Assembly (NCBI RefSeq): GCF_933509905.1
Contig: NZ_OW150024.1
Coordinates: forward strand, 1,414,001-1,478,000
Source of the DNA: Trichlorobacter ammonificans
GTDB taxonomy: Bacteria > Desulfobacterota > Desulfuromonadia > Geobacterales > Pseudopelobacteraceae
DNA length: 64,000 nt
Direction: 5' to 3'
Positions 1-7,249 of the stretch are shown here, piece after piece; positions within the stretch are counted from its first letter, which is position 1; each line of letters starts with the position of its first letter. Below the pieces are notes generated by a model. It did not search any database. It was not told where the DNA came from and saw only the letters and a program-made list of their open reading frames with translations. The translations under genes and the position numbers were made by a program.

Positions 1-1437
1 CGCGATTTCGAGTTTGCCCGGGCCTACGATCTGCCCAAGGTGGTGGTGATCCAACCGGAGGGCGAAACCCTCGATCCGGCCGCCATGACCGCCGCCTACA
101 CCGAGCCGGGTACCATGGTCAACTCGGCCCCCTTTGACGGCATGGGGAGCGAAGCGGCCAAGGAGGCCATTGCCGACTGGCTGGAGCAGGAAGGGAAGGG
201 GAAGAAGACCGTTAACTTCCGCCTGAGGGATTGGGGGGTATCACGGCAACGATACTGGGGTTCTCCCATTCCGATCATCTACTGCGACCAGTGCGGCGCC
301 GTGCCGGTGCCGGACCGGGATCTGCCGGTTACCCTTCCCCTTGATGTGGCCTTTACCGGCGAAGGGGGAAGTCCCTTGGCCAAGCTGGAAAGCTTCATCT
401 CGGTCACCTGTCCCACCTGCGGCGGGCCTGCCCGCCGCGAAACCGACACCATGGACACGTTCGTGGAGTCCTCCTGGTATTTCCTGCGCTACTGCTGCCC
501 CGACTTTGAAGGCGGCATGCTGGACAAGGAACGGACCCGCTACTGGATGTCGGTGGACCAGTATATCGGCGGCATCGAGCATGCTGTGCTGCACCTGCTC
601 TACGCCCGGTTCTTCACCAAGGTGATGCGCGATCTGGGCTACGTGACGGTGGATGAGCCGTTCACCAACCTGCTCACCCAGGGGATGGTGATCAAGGACG
701 GCGCCAAGATGAGCAAGTCCAAAGGAAACGTCGTTGATCCCGACGCCCTGATCAAGAAGTACGGCGCCGATACGGCTCGGCTGTTCTCCCTGTTTGCCGC
801 GCCGCCGGAAAAGGACCTGGATTGGAACGAACAGGGAGTTGACGGCTGCTACCGCTTCATCAACCGGGTCTGGAAACTGGTGCATGAGCATCTGGCGGTG
901 ATCCGGGGGGCATCCCCGGTGGAGCCGGCGACTCTGACGGACGAGGAACGCGCCCTGCGCCGTGCCGTACACAAGACCCTGAAAAAGGTGACCGACGACA
1001 TTCACGACCGTTTCCACTTCAATACCGCCATCGCGGCGGTGATGGAACTGATGAACACGTTGCAGGGGGCACGTCTTTCCACACCGCAGGCAGCGGCGGT
1101 GCTGAAGGAAGCTCTGGAGCTGACGGTGCTGATGCTCTCCCCCTTCATCCCCCACGTCACCGAAGAACTGTGGCAGCGGATCGGCCACGTGGTGCCGATT
1201 TCGTCAACCGCCTGGCCCTCCTGGGATGCGGGGGCGGTGGTGGATGAGGAAATCCTGATCGTGGTGCAGGTGAACGGCAAGCTGCGCTCCCGCATCGCCG
1301 TGGCCGCCGGTACCGACGATGAAACCGTGAAATCCCTGGCCCTGGCGGACGACAAGGTGCGGGTCTTTACCGACGGTCAGCAGCTGCGCAAGGTGATTTA
1401 CGTTCCCGGAAAGCTGGTGAACATCGTTGCGGGGTAG
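1..1437 (+). CDS. leuS: Leucyl-tRNA synthetase, C-terminal part (5' end outside window)
   Basis: Attaches leucine to tRNA-Leu in the cytoplasm. The frame is open from base 1 without a start, so this is the last 478 codons of a protein that is usually about 820-870 residues. Visible are the cysteine-rich stretch ([10 protein letters not shown], later CPTCGG), the class I signature KMSKSKGN at bases 706-729, the helical anticodon-binding region, and the bacterial C-terminal motif VQVNGKLRS. lptE begins about 4 bases after the stop, the usual leuS-lptE order. Nothing looks damaged. Confidence 0.97.
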   Translation, partial: RDFEFARAYDLPKVVVIQPEGETLDPAAMTAAYTEPGTMVNSAPFDGMGSEAAKEAIADWLEQEGKGKKTVNFRLRDWGVSRQRYWGSPIPIIYCDQCGAVPVPDRDLPVTLPLDVAFTGEGGSPLAKLESFISVTCPTCGGPARRETDTMDTFVESSWYFLRYCCPDFEGGMLDKERTRYWMSVDQYIGGIEHAVLHLLYARFFTKVMRDLGYVTVDEPFTNLLTQGMVIKDGAKMSKSKGNVVDPDALIKKYGADTARLFSLFAAPPEKDLDWNEQGVDGCYRFINRVWKLVHEHLAVIRGASPVEPATLTDEERALRRAVHKTLKKVTDDIHDRFHFNTAIAAVMELMNTLQGARLSTPQAAAVLKEALELTVLMLSPFIPHVTEELWQRIGHVVPISSTAWPSWDAGAVVDEEILIVVQVNGKLRSRIAVAAGTDDETVKSLALADDKVRVFTDGQQLRKVIYVPGKLVNIVAG

Positions 1438-1441
1438 GGCA

Positions 1442-1963
1442 GTGACATGGCGCGGAGCGCTGCTCGTGCTGCTGCTCACCCTGGTGGCGGGATGCGGGTA
1501 CCGCTTTACCGCTGATCAGGGGGCGCGGCTTGCGGCGGGCAGCACGGTCTGGGTGCCGTTCTTCAGGAACACCACCGTGTACCCGCTTGGCAGCGTGGCG
1601 CTCAAGCGGGCGCTGTTTGAGCAGTTTGCGGCCCAGCGCGGTATCATGGCCGCATCATCACCGGAAACTGCCGATCTGCTGCTTGAAGGAACCTTGATCG
1701 GCTATCAGTCAACGGCCGTGAGCTATACGGCCGCCGATACGGCGCGGGAATACCGCCTGACCATCAATGCTGAAATCACGGTGCGGCGTCGGGGAGATGC
1801 CGCCGGCACGCCTCCCTTCTGGAAGGGCTCACTGACCGCCTGGCAGGAGTATCCGGCTTCTTCCTCCCTCGAACAACAACGCAGAAGCGAGGATGCCGCC
1901 CTTGAGGCTGCGGCCCGCAAGCTGGCGCAGCAGGCGATCTGGCAGATGGAGCAGCAGTACTGA
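1442..1963 (+). CDS. lptE: LPS assembly lipoprotein LptE
   Basis: Outer-membrane lipoprotein that plugs LptD and helps insert lipopolysaccharide. The 173-residue product starts with a short hydrophobic signal peptide ending in a lipobox, LVAGC, so the mature protein begins at that cysteine (about residue 17) followed by GYRF, typical of LptE. I chose the GTG at 1442; a TTG at 1427 that overlaps the leuS stop is also in frame. Position right after leuS supports the call. holA, which usually follows directly, is here displaced by the sia genes. Confidence 0.85.
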   Translation: MTWRGALLVLLLTLVAGCGYRFTADQGARLAAGSTVWVPFFRNTTVYPLGSVALKRALFEQFAAQRGIMAASSPETADLLLEGTLIGYQSTAVSYTAADTAREYRLTINAEITVRRRGDAAGTPPFWKGSLTAWQEYPASSSLEQQRRSEDAALEAAARKLAQQAIWQMEQQY

Positions 1964-1991
1964 CGCCGGGGCCGGGGGAGCGATCACGTTC

Positions 1992-3989
1992 ATGAAGCAT
2001 TTGAACCTCAGAACAAAGTTCATGCTGATCATTGCTGCGGTCTTCATGCTCGCCGCCGTTGCCGTACTCTATTCGTTCTCGGTCATTACCAGCCGTATCG
2101 TCAATGAGTTCGCATTGCGGGTCGCCAGCAGGCAGGCGCTCCACGACCGGAACAAGATCCTGGCGATCATTGACCGTGAAGTGGCCCTGTCCCTCAAGCT
2201 TGCCGATGACGGGATCATCAGGCGCTGGGTCGCGACGGGTCGGAGCGGGGAATACCAGGCGGCAGCACTGGAACAGCTTGAAAGCTACCGACGGTTTTTT
2301 CGTAACCATAACTACTTCGTGGCCCGCAGCGTTGATCTGCGGTATTTCAATGCCGACCACTCAGCGCCACCGGCCCGGCCCCATACCTCGGTATTGAGCA
2401 CGGACCGGACCGCCGATTCCTGGTATTTTGACACCTTGCGCAAAGTTGAAACCTTTGCGCTGAACCTTGACTACAATATTTTGATCCGCCAGGCAAAGCT
2501 CTGGATCAACGTGATCATCCGGGATGACGCGGGGCGCAAGATCGGCGTCGGCGGCACCGGTCTGGATCTGAGCAGTTTTCTGAACGAAATCGTTCAGAAC
2601 GCTGAAACCGGTACCAGCACTATCCTGATCGATGGTCGGGGCGTCATACAGGCTCATCGTGATCAAGCCCTGGTGGAGCGGAATGCCCAGGAACAGGACG
2701 CAGCCAAAAAGATCACCATCTTTTCGCTGATGCGGGACGGTGCTGCCGCCGAACAGCTCAAAATCAGCCTGCGGGAACTGGCGGAAAAACGGCAGCAGGT
2801 GGCGGTGTTTCCGCTTGAGCTGACAGGGGGGAGGGCGCTGGCCGCTGCGGCCTACATGCCGGAGATCGGCTGGTACAATCTGGTGCTGGTGGATGTCTCC
2901 CACGTGCTCGGTTCCGCTACCTTCTACCCGATCATGCTGATCAGTGTGCTCTCGCTGGCCCTGGTCGTCGCCGTCATCGGCTACCAGGTGCACCGTCTGG
3001 TGCTGCAGCCGCTCAAGCAACTGAACGACGCCTCCCATGCCGTGGCCGCCGGCACCTATGACGTGGCGCTGCCGGTGCGGCAGCAGGACGAAATTGGTGT
3101 CCTGACGGAGAGCTTCAACAGTATGGCCGCCACCGTACGCGACCATACGGCGCACCTCGAAGAACGGGTGCGACAGCGGACCGCGGAATTGACCCGCGTG
3201 AACGAACAACTGGAGGCGTCCCAGGCTCGAATCACAGAAAGTCTGCAGTACGCGCGGGTAATCCAGGCTTCCATTCTGCCCGACCCGCGCCGGCTCGACC
3301 GGGTTTTCCGGGAATGGTCCGTCCTGTACCAGCCCTGTGATATTGTGGGAGGCGACCTCTACTGGTTGCGGGAACCGCGGGAAGGGATTGCGCTGTTGGC
3401 GGTGCTGGACTGCACCGGTCACGGTGTTCCCGGCGCTTTCATGACCATGACCGTGAACGCGGTACTGAACCATATCGTGGACACGGTCTGCGCCGATGAT
3501 CCGTCCCGTATCCTGCGCGAAACCAGCCGACTGTTGCAGGAGACGTTGCGTCTGCGCCAGGATGGGGACAGCCTGGTCGATGCGGGACTTGACATTGGTC
3601 TCTGTTGCATTGACACTGGTCAACACCGCCTTTCCTTTGCCGGTGCCGGTATTTCGCTGTACTGTGTCGAGAACGGCGAACTGCGGGAGATCAGGGGCGA
3701 TCGTCAGCGGGTGGGGTACAGCGGCAGCGACCCGGCCTTTGTATACCGTACCAGCCACCTCGATCTCACAGCTGCTGCCTGCTTGTACCTGACCACCGAC
3801 GGCTTTCTGGATGAAGGTGGCGGTCCCCACGGCTACGGCTTCGGCAGCTCCCGCTTTCGTGAACTGCTGACGGAGCAGCCGACACTTCCGCTGGTGCGCC
3901 GCACGGAGCTGTTCGAGCAGCGCATCACGGAATGGCGCGGCTCCCGGCGGCAGCGCGACGATATTACGATATTCGGATTTCGACTGTAA
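1992..3989 (+). CDS. siaA: SiaA-like membrane PP2C/SpoIIE-type protein phosphatase
   Basis: Predicted to dephosphorylate SiaC. The 665-residue protein has TM1 at about 9-32, a large periplasmic sensor (about 33-305), TM2 at about 308-332, a HAMP domain (about 332-385), a short coiled coil, and a PP2C/RsbU-type phosphatase domain to the end. Metal-binding motifs are visible: GGDLYW, DCTGHGVPGAF, LTTDGF and RDDIT. The frame is open upstream to 1893, but that stretch overlaps lptE in another frame. The ATG at 1992 has a gggggag ribosome site. In Pseudomonas aeruginosa the orthologous SiaA removes the SiaC phosphate and turns on SiaD. siaB follows 15 bases later. Confidence 0.88.
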   Translation: MKHLNLRTKFMLIIAAVFMLAAVAVLYSFSVITSRIVNEFALRVASRQALHDRNKILAIIDREVALSLKLADDGIIRRWVATGRSGEYQAAALEQLESYRRFFRNHNYFVARSVDLRYFNADHSAPPARPHTSVLSTDRTADSWYFDTLRKVETFALNLDYNILIRQAKLWINVIIRDDAGRKIGVGGTGLDLSSFLNEIVQNAETGTSTILIDGRGVIQAHRDQALVERNAQEQDAAKKITIFSLMRDGAAAEQLKISLRELAEKRQQVAVFPLELTGGRALAAAAYMPEIGWYNLVLVDVSHVLGSATFYPIMLISVLSLALVVAVIGYQVHRLVLQPLKQLNDASHAVAAGTYDVALPVRQQDEIGVLTESFNSMAATVRDHTAHLEERVRQRTAELTRVNEQLEASQARITESLQYARVIQASILPDPRRLDRVFREWSVLYQPCDIVGGDLYWLREPREGIALLAVLDCTGHGVPGAFMTMTVNAVLNHIVDTVCADDPSRILRETSRLLQETLRLRQDGDSLVDAGLDIGLCCIDTGQHRLSFAGAGISLYCVENGELREIRGDRQRVGYSGSDPAFVYRTSHLDLTAAACLYLTTDGFLDEGGGPHGYGFGSSRFRELLTEQPTLPLVRRTELFEQRITEWRGSRRQRDDITIFGFRL

Positions 3990-4004
3990 CAGAAAGGATG
4001 GATC

Positions 4005-4538
4005 ATGGATCTGTACAACCTGCGTGAACAGTTTGCCGAGTCGGGCATGATGATCTGTTTCAATGGTCCGTTTTCCCACAGCATCATCGAGGAGATCGGA
4101 ACGGCCCTCCGCAATCACCTGGCGGCCGAGAACATCGGCAAGGCAGCGGTGCTGGATGTGTTTGCCGTGTACATCGAACTTGCCCAGAACGTGCGTAACT
4201 ATCTCACCCTGCGGGAGTTGTCCAAAAGCGAGGCGGCCTCTTCCATCATTACCATTGCCCGCTGGGGCGACGGCGGGTACGCCATTTCGTCCGGTAACAT
4301 GGTACTGCGTGCCGACAGTGAAGCGCTCTGTGCGAGGATTACCGAGATCAACGCCTTGACGCCGGAGGAGCTGAAACGCCAGTACAAGGAGGTCATGCGC
4401 CGGGAGGTACCGTCCGATTCCCTGGGGGCGGGACTCGGTCTGCTGGAGATCGCCAAGCGTTCCGCGGCGCCCATGGTCTGCTCGACACGGAATGTCAACG
4501 ACCAGTTCGTCTTTTTCAGCCTGACTGCCTATATCTGA
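4005..4538 (+). CDS. siaB: SiaB family protein kinase
   Basis: A 177-residue GHKL-fold kinase of the SiaB (DUF6272) family, predicted to phosphorylate SiaC and so antagonise SiaA. The ATP-binding landmarks are an N-box-like ELAQNVRNYL (about residues 58-67) and a glycine-rich GAGLGLLEIAKRS near residue 145. There is no HisKA domain or phospho-acceptor histidine, as expected for an anti-sigma-like serine/threonine kinase. It starts after an agaaagga ribosome site, 15 bases behind siaA, with siaC 20 bases on. Order and spacing indicate one operon. Confidence 0.88.
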   Translation: MDLYNLREQFAESGMMICFNGPFSHSIIEEIGTALRNHLAAENIGKAAVLDVFAVYIELAQNVRNYLTLRELSKSEAASSIITIARWGDGGYAISSGNMVLRADSEALCARITEINALTPEELKRQYKEVMRREVPSDSLGAGLGLLEIAKRSAAPMVCSTRNVNDQFVFFSLTAYI

Positions 4539-4558
4539 CCTGAGGGAACAACACCACT

Positions 4559-4936
4559 ATGGACGCACTTACCATACCGCAGACTCCTTCGACACCGCTT
4601 GTCCGGTTCGACGAATCCCGGCATACGCTGTGCATCGCCGGCGAGTCCTATCCGGAGAACTCCTTTGCCTTCTACACACCGGTTCTGGCCTGGCTGCGGC
4701 AGTATCTGCAGCAGGGACGGAAGCTCTCTCTTGATATTACGGTGACTTACCTGAACAGCAGCAGCATCAAATGCATGCTGGACGTACTGGACGCCATGGA
4801 GGAAGCATTCGGCAAAGGTGTCGATGTCTCGATCATCTGGCGCTACGACCTTGAAAACCCTCGCTCCTTCGAGCTGGCCGAGGAGTTTTGCGAAGAGGTT
4901 ACCTTCCCCTTTGAGATTGTTGCCCTGAATAAATGA
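4559..4936 (+). CDS. siaC: SiaC family regulatory phosphoprotein
   Basis: A 125-residue STAS-like switch protein (DUF1987). In the Pseudomonas system unphosphorylated SiaC binds and activates the diguanylate cyclase SiaD; SiaB adds and SiaA removes a phosphate on a hydroxyl residue. Here the equivalent segment reads TYLNSSSIKCMLD (about residues 63-75), so serines 67-69 stand where the family has its phospho-acceptor. The stop codon overlaps the siaD start (ATGA), consistent with stoichiometric co-translation. Confidence 0.88.
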   Translation: MDALTIPQTPSTPLVRFDESRHTLCIAGESYPENSFAFYTPVLAWLRQYLQQGRKLSLDITVTYLNSSSIKCMLDVLDAMEEAFGKGVDVSIIWRYDLENPRSFELAEEFCEEVTFPFEIVALNK

Positions 4937-6114
4937 TCAAGGCCAAGAAAAAAAAGAGTCAGGCGGCACCACCGTCCGACGCGACGCTGCTCCGGATGGA
5001 AGCGGTGCTTGCCGCCCCCCCGGCGGAGCGAGCCGAGTTGCTGGCGGAGTATTCTGCCCTGTCCGACAGCTACGGCAAGCTGTATCATCAACTGTACAAA
5101 ACCCTGGCTATCAGCGACACCTACCAGCAGGAACTGAAGGAAGTAACGCAGAAGCTGGAGCATGCGGCCCTCAAACTGCGTCAGTTGAGCGAGGTGGCGC
5201 TGCCGATCTGCATGTACTGCCACAAGGTACGGACGGACGACGACTACTGGCAGCGGCTGGAAAGCTATTTCAGCAGCCATGTTGACATCATGTTCAGCCA
5301 TGGCATCTGTCCCGACTGTATCAAGAGTACCTACAGCAGGTTGGGAGAGCGGGAGCAGGCAGCCGATCCGACCGTCTGTTCCCGGCCGGGCCGCCAGCAA
5401 CGAAATGACGTGGCCGCTGATGAGCCGCTGCAGGAGATGAAGGTACTGCTGCAACGGATAACCGGCGACGGCAATCCCCTGGCTCCGGAGCTGGAGAAGA
5501 TCGTCTCCCGGTACGCGAAATTGCTGCGGCGCTTCAACAAGATCGTCACCATCAGCGATTCCTACCAGTTTCAACTGCGTGATCTGAACATGCGGCTAGA
5601 GCTGATGGTGCGCACCGACATCCTTACCGGACTGGCCAACCGAATGGAGATGCTCAACCAGCTCGGCATCGAAGTGAAACGGTCGGAGCGTCACCATAAG
5701 ACTTTTTCCCTGCTCCTGGGTGACTTGGACTTGTTCAAGCAGATCAACGATACCTTCGGTCACCTGGCCGGTGACCGGGTGCTGCGCCAAGTGGCGAGCC
5801 GGTTGCGGGACAAGCTGCGCAGCGAGGATGTCTGCGCCCGCTGGGGCGGTGAGGAGTTTATGATCCTGCTGCCGGAAACTTCACTGGATCAGGCGGTGGT
5901 GGTGGCGGAAAAGCTGGCCGCCGCGGTCCGTGAAAAGGAGATCGTCTGGGACCGGCAACCGATACGGATAACCATCAGCTTCGGTGTGGGCGAGTTCAGT
6001 GTTGGCAGCAGCATTGACGAATTCATCCAGCGTGTCGACAATGCGCTGTACGTGGCCAAGAATACCGGCAGGAACCGGGTTGAAAGAGCGACGTCGCCGC
6101 GGTCCCGGCCATGA
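4933..6114 (+). CDS. siaD: SiaD-like diguanylate cyclase with CxxC/HGICPDC insert
   Basis: Makes c-di-GMP from GTP. The C-terminal GGDEF domain (about residues 220-385) has an intact active site, RWGGEEF, and an RSED allosteric I-site five residues before it. The N-terminal half is unusual. Two similar coiled-coil segments, each with an ISD(S/T)YQ core (about residues 53-85 and 190-222), flank a cysteine module: CMYCHKVRTDDDYW at about 93-106 and HGICPDC at about 119-125. The latter resembles a putative metal-binding module seen in PAS/kinase proteins. In Pseudomonas the stalk helices of SiaD bind SiaC, so the duplicated coils are likely SiaC sites. At 393 residues it is longer than I recall for classical SiaD. 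It overlaps siaC and holA by 4 bases each. Confidence 0.85.
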   Translation: MIKAKKKKSQAAPPSDATLLRMEAVLAAPPAERAELLAEYSALSDSYGKLYHQLYKTLAISDTYQQELKEVTQKLEHAALKLRQLSEVALPICMYCHKVRTDDDYWQRLESYFSSHVDIMFSHGICPDCIKSTYSRLGEREQAADPTVCSRPGRQQRNDVAADEPLQEMKVLLQRITGDGNPLAPELEKIVSRYAKLLRRFNKIVTISDSYQFQLRDLNMRLELMVRTDILTGLANRMEMLNQLGIEVKRSERHHKTFSLLLGDLDLFKQINDTFGHLAGDRVLRQVASRLRDKLRSEDVCARWGGEEFMILLPETSLDQAVVVAEKLAAAVREKEIVWDRQPIRITISFGVGEFSVGSSIDEFIQRVDNALYVAKNTGRNRVERATSPRSRP

Positions 6115-7112
6115 ACGAACAGGAACTGGAAAAACAGCTGGCCCGGAACGAGTTCCAGCCGATCTACTTTCTCTACGGCGAGGAGCCGTTTCTGGTTGAA
6201 CGGGCCGGCCGACTGATCATGGACAAGGGCGTGGACCCGGCCATGCGGGATTTCAACCTCAATATCTACTATGGCGGCGACTGCCGGGGCACCGAGATCC
6301 TCGATACCGCGCAAACGCTGCCGATGTTTGCCGAGCGCCGGGTCGTGGTGGTCAGGCAGGCTGACAAACTACCGGCCGCCACCCAGGAAGGGCTGCTCTC
6401 CTATCTCGCCAACCCTTGTCCTGAAACCTGCTTGTTGTTCCTTGCCGCCAAGCCGGACCTGCGGCGCAAGTTTTTCGCCGAATTGAAGAAGCGGCCGGGC
6501 AGCCTTGAGTTCAAAAAGCTGTACGAAAATCGTCTGACCCCCTTCATCACTGCCGAGGCAGCCGGTCACGGCAAGAAAATCGAGAGTTCCGGAGCCGAAC
6601 TGCTGGCGTTTCTGGTGGGCAACAACCTGCAGGAGCTGGTGTCGCAGGTGGAGAAGGCGAGCCTGTACGTGGGGAACCGTCCTGCCATTACCCTGGAGGA
6701 TGTACGCAGTATCGTCAGCCAGAGCAAATCGTTCAGCGCCTTTGAACTGGCCCGTTTTCTGGGAGAAAAGAACCTTTCCCGGGCGATGGGCACGCTGCAG
6801 GCAATGCTGCAGAACGGCGAGGAAGCCCCGATGATTCTGGGGGCACTGTCCAGCCATTTTCGGCGAATCTGGCGGATACGGGAACTCGCGGACAGGAAGT
6901 TGCCACCTGCGGAGATCGGTGCCCAGCTCAAAATATCCAGCTATTTTCTGGGGGAGCAGCTTTCCCAGGCCAAGCGCTACCCAGTCGGCGAGCTGCGGGA
7001 CCTGTTCGAGCGTTTCTTTCGCTGCGACCTGGCGGTAAAGACCGGTGCCGCGGCGGCAACCGTCCTGCAGGGATTACTGTACGAAACCTGTACCGGGGGG
7101 CGGGAGCGCTGA
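6111..7112 (+). CDS. holA: DNA polymerase III delta subunit
   Basis: The 333-residue clamp-loader subunit that opens the beta sliding clamp. It begins with the family's typical start (LARNEFQPIYFLYGEEPFLV, an ATPase-fold region without functional Walker A), then LLFLAAKPDLRRKFF and the C-terminal collar domain with SFSAFELARFLGEKN. Length and order fit HolA. Its ATG overlaps the siaD stop, so an essential replication gene is translationally coupled to the sia operon. Confidence 0.95.
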   Translation: MNEQELEKQLARNEFQPIYFLYGEEPFLVERAGRLIMDKGVDPAMRDFNLNIYYGGDCRGTEILDTAQTLPMFAERRVVVVRQADKLPAATQEGLLSYLANPCPETCLLFLAAKPDLRRKFFAELKKRPGSLEFKKLYENRLTPFITAEAAGHGKKIESSGAELLAFLVGNNLQELVSQVEKASLYVGNRPAITLEDVRSIVSQSKSFSAFELARFLGEKNLSRAMGTLQAMLQNGEEAPMILGALSSHFRRIWRIRELADRKLPPAEIGAQLKISSYFLGEQLSQAKRYPVGELRDLFERFFRCDLAVKTGAAAATVLQGLLYETCTGGRER

Positions 7113-7249
7113 GCAGGTGTCGCACGGCTCCCGGCCGGCTGGGGAACCGTACGGATGCGGTCAGGCGTGTCGCGGTAATACCATAGAGATCGTCATGACC
7201 GCAACGCCTGCCGGTTCGACGATCGTCGGCAGCATGCCCGGGGTACCTC
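7113..7249 (+). other. Intergenic leader with an inverted repeat
   Basis: This 137-base gap between holA and the GGDEF/EAL gene holds an exact 8-bp inverted repeat, TGCGGTCA at 7156-7163 and TGACCGCA at 7196-7203, and a self-complementary GACGATCGTC at about 7218-7227. No convincing promoter or T-tract terminator was seen. It may be a structured 5' leader or a weak attenuator. It does not match the c-di-GMP-I riboswitch core. Confidence 0.3.

Noticed and set aside
1893-1991. Upstream extension of siaA into lptE
   Set aside because: Extension is arginine/serine-rich, overlaps lptE in another frame, and the ATG at 1992 has a good ribosome site followed by a normal TM helix.
2361-4118. 585-codon minus-strand open frame opposite siaA
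   Set aside because: Shadow of the SiaA phosphatase frame, which has clear PP2C motifs.
7113-7249. c-di-GMP riboswitch before the GGDEF/EAL gene
   Set aside because: The conserved GEMM-I core and tetraloop receptor pattern are not visible.
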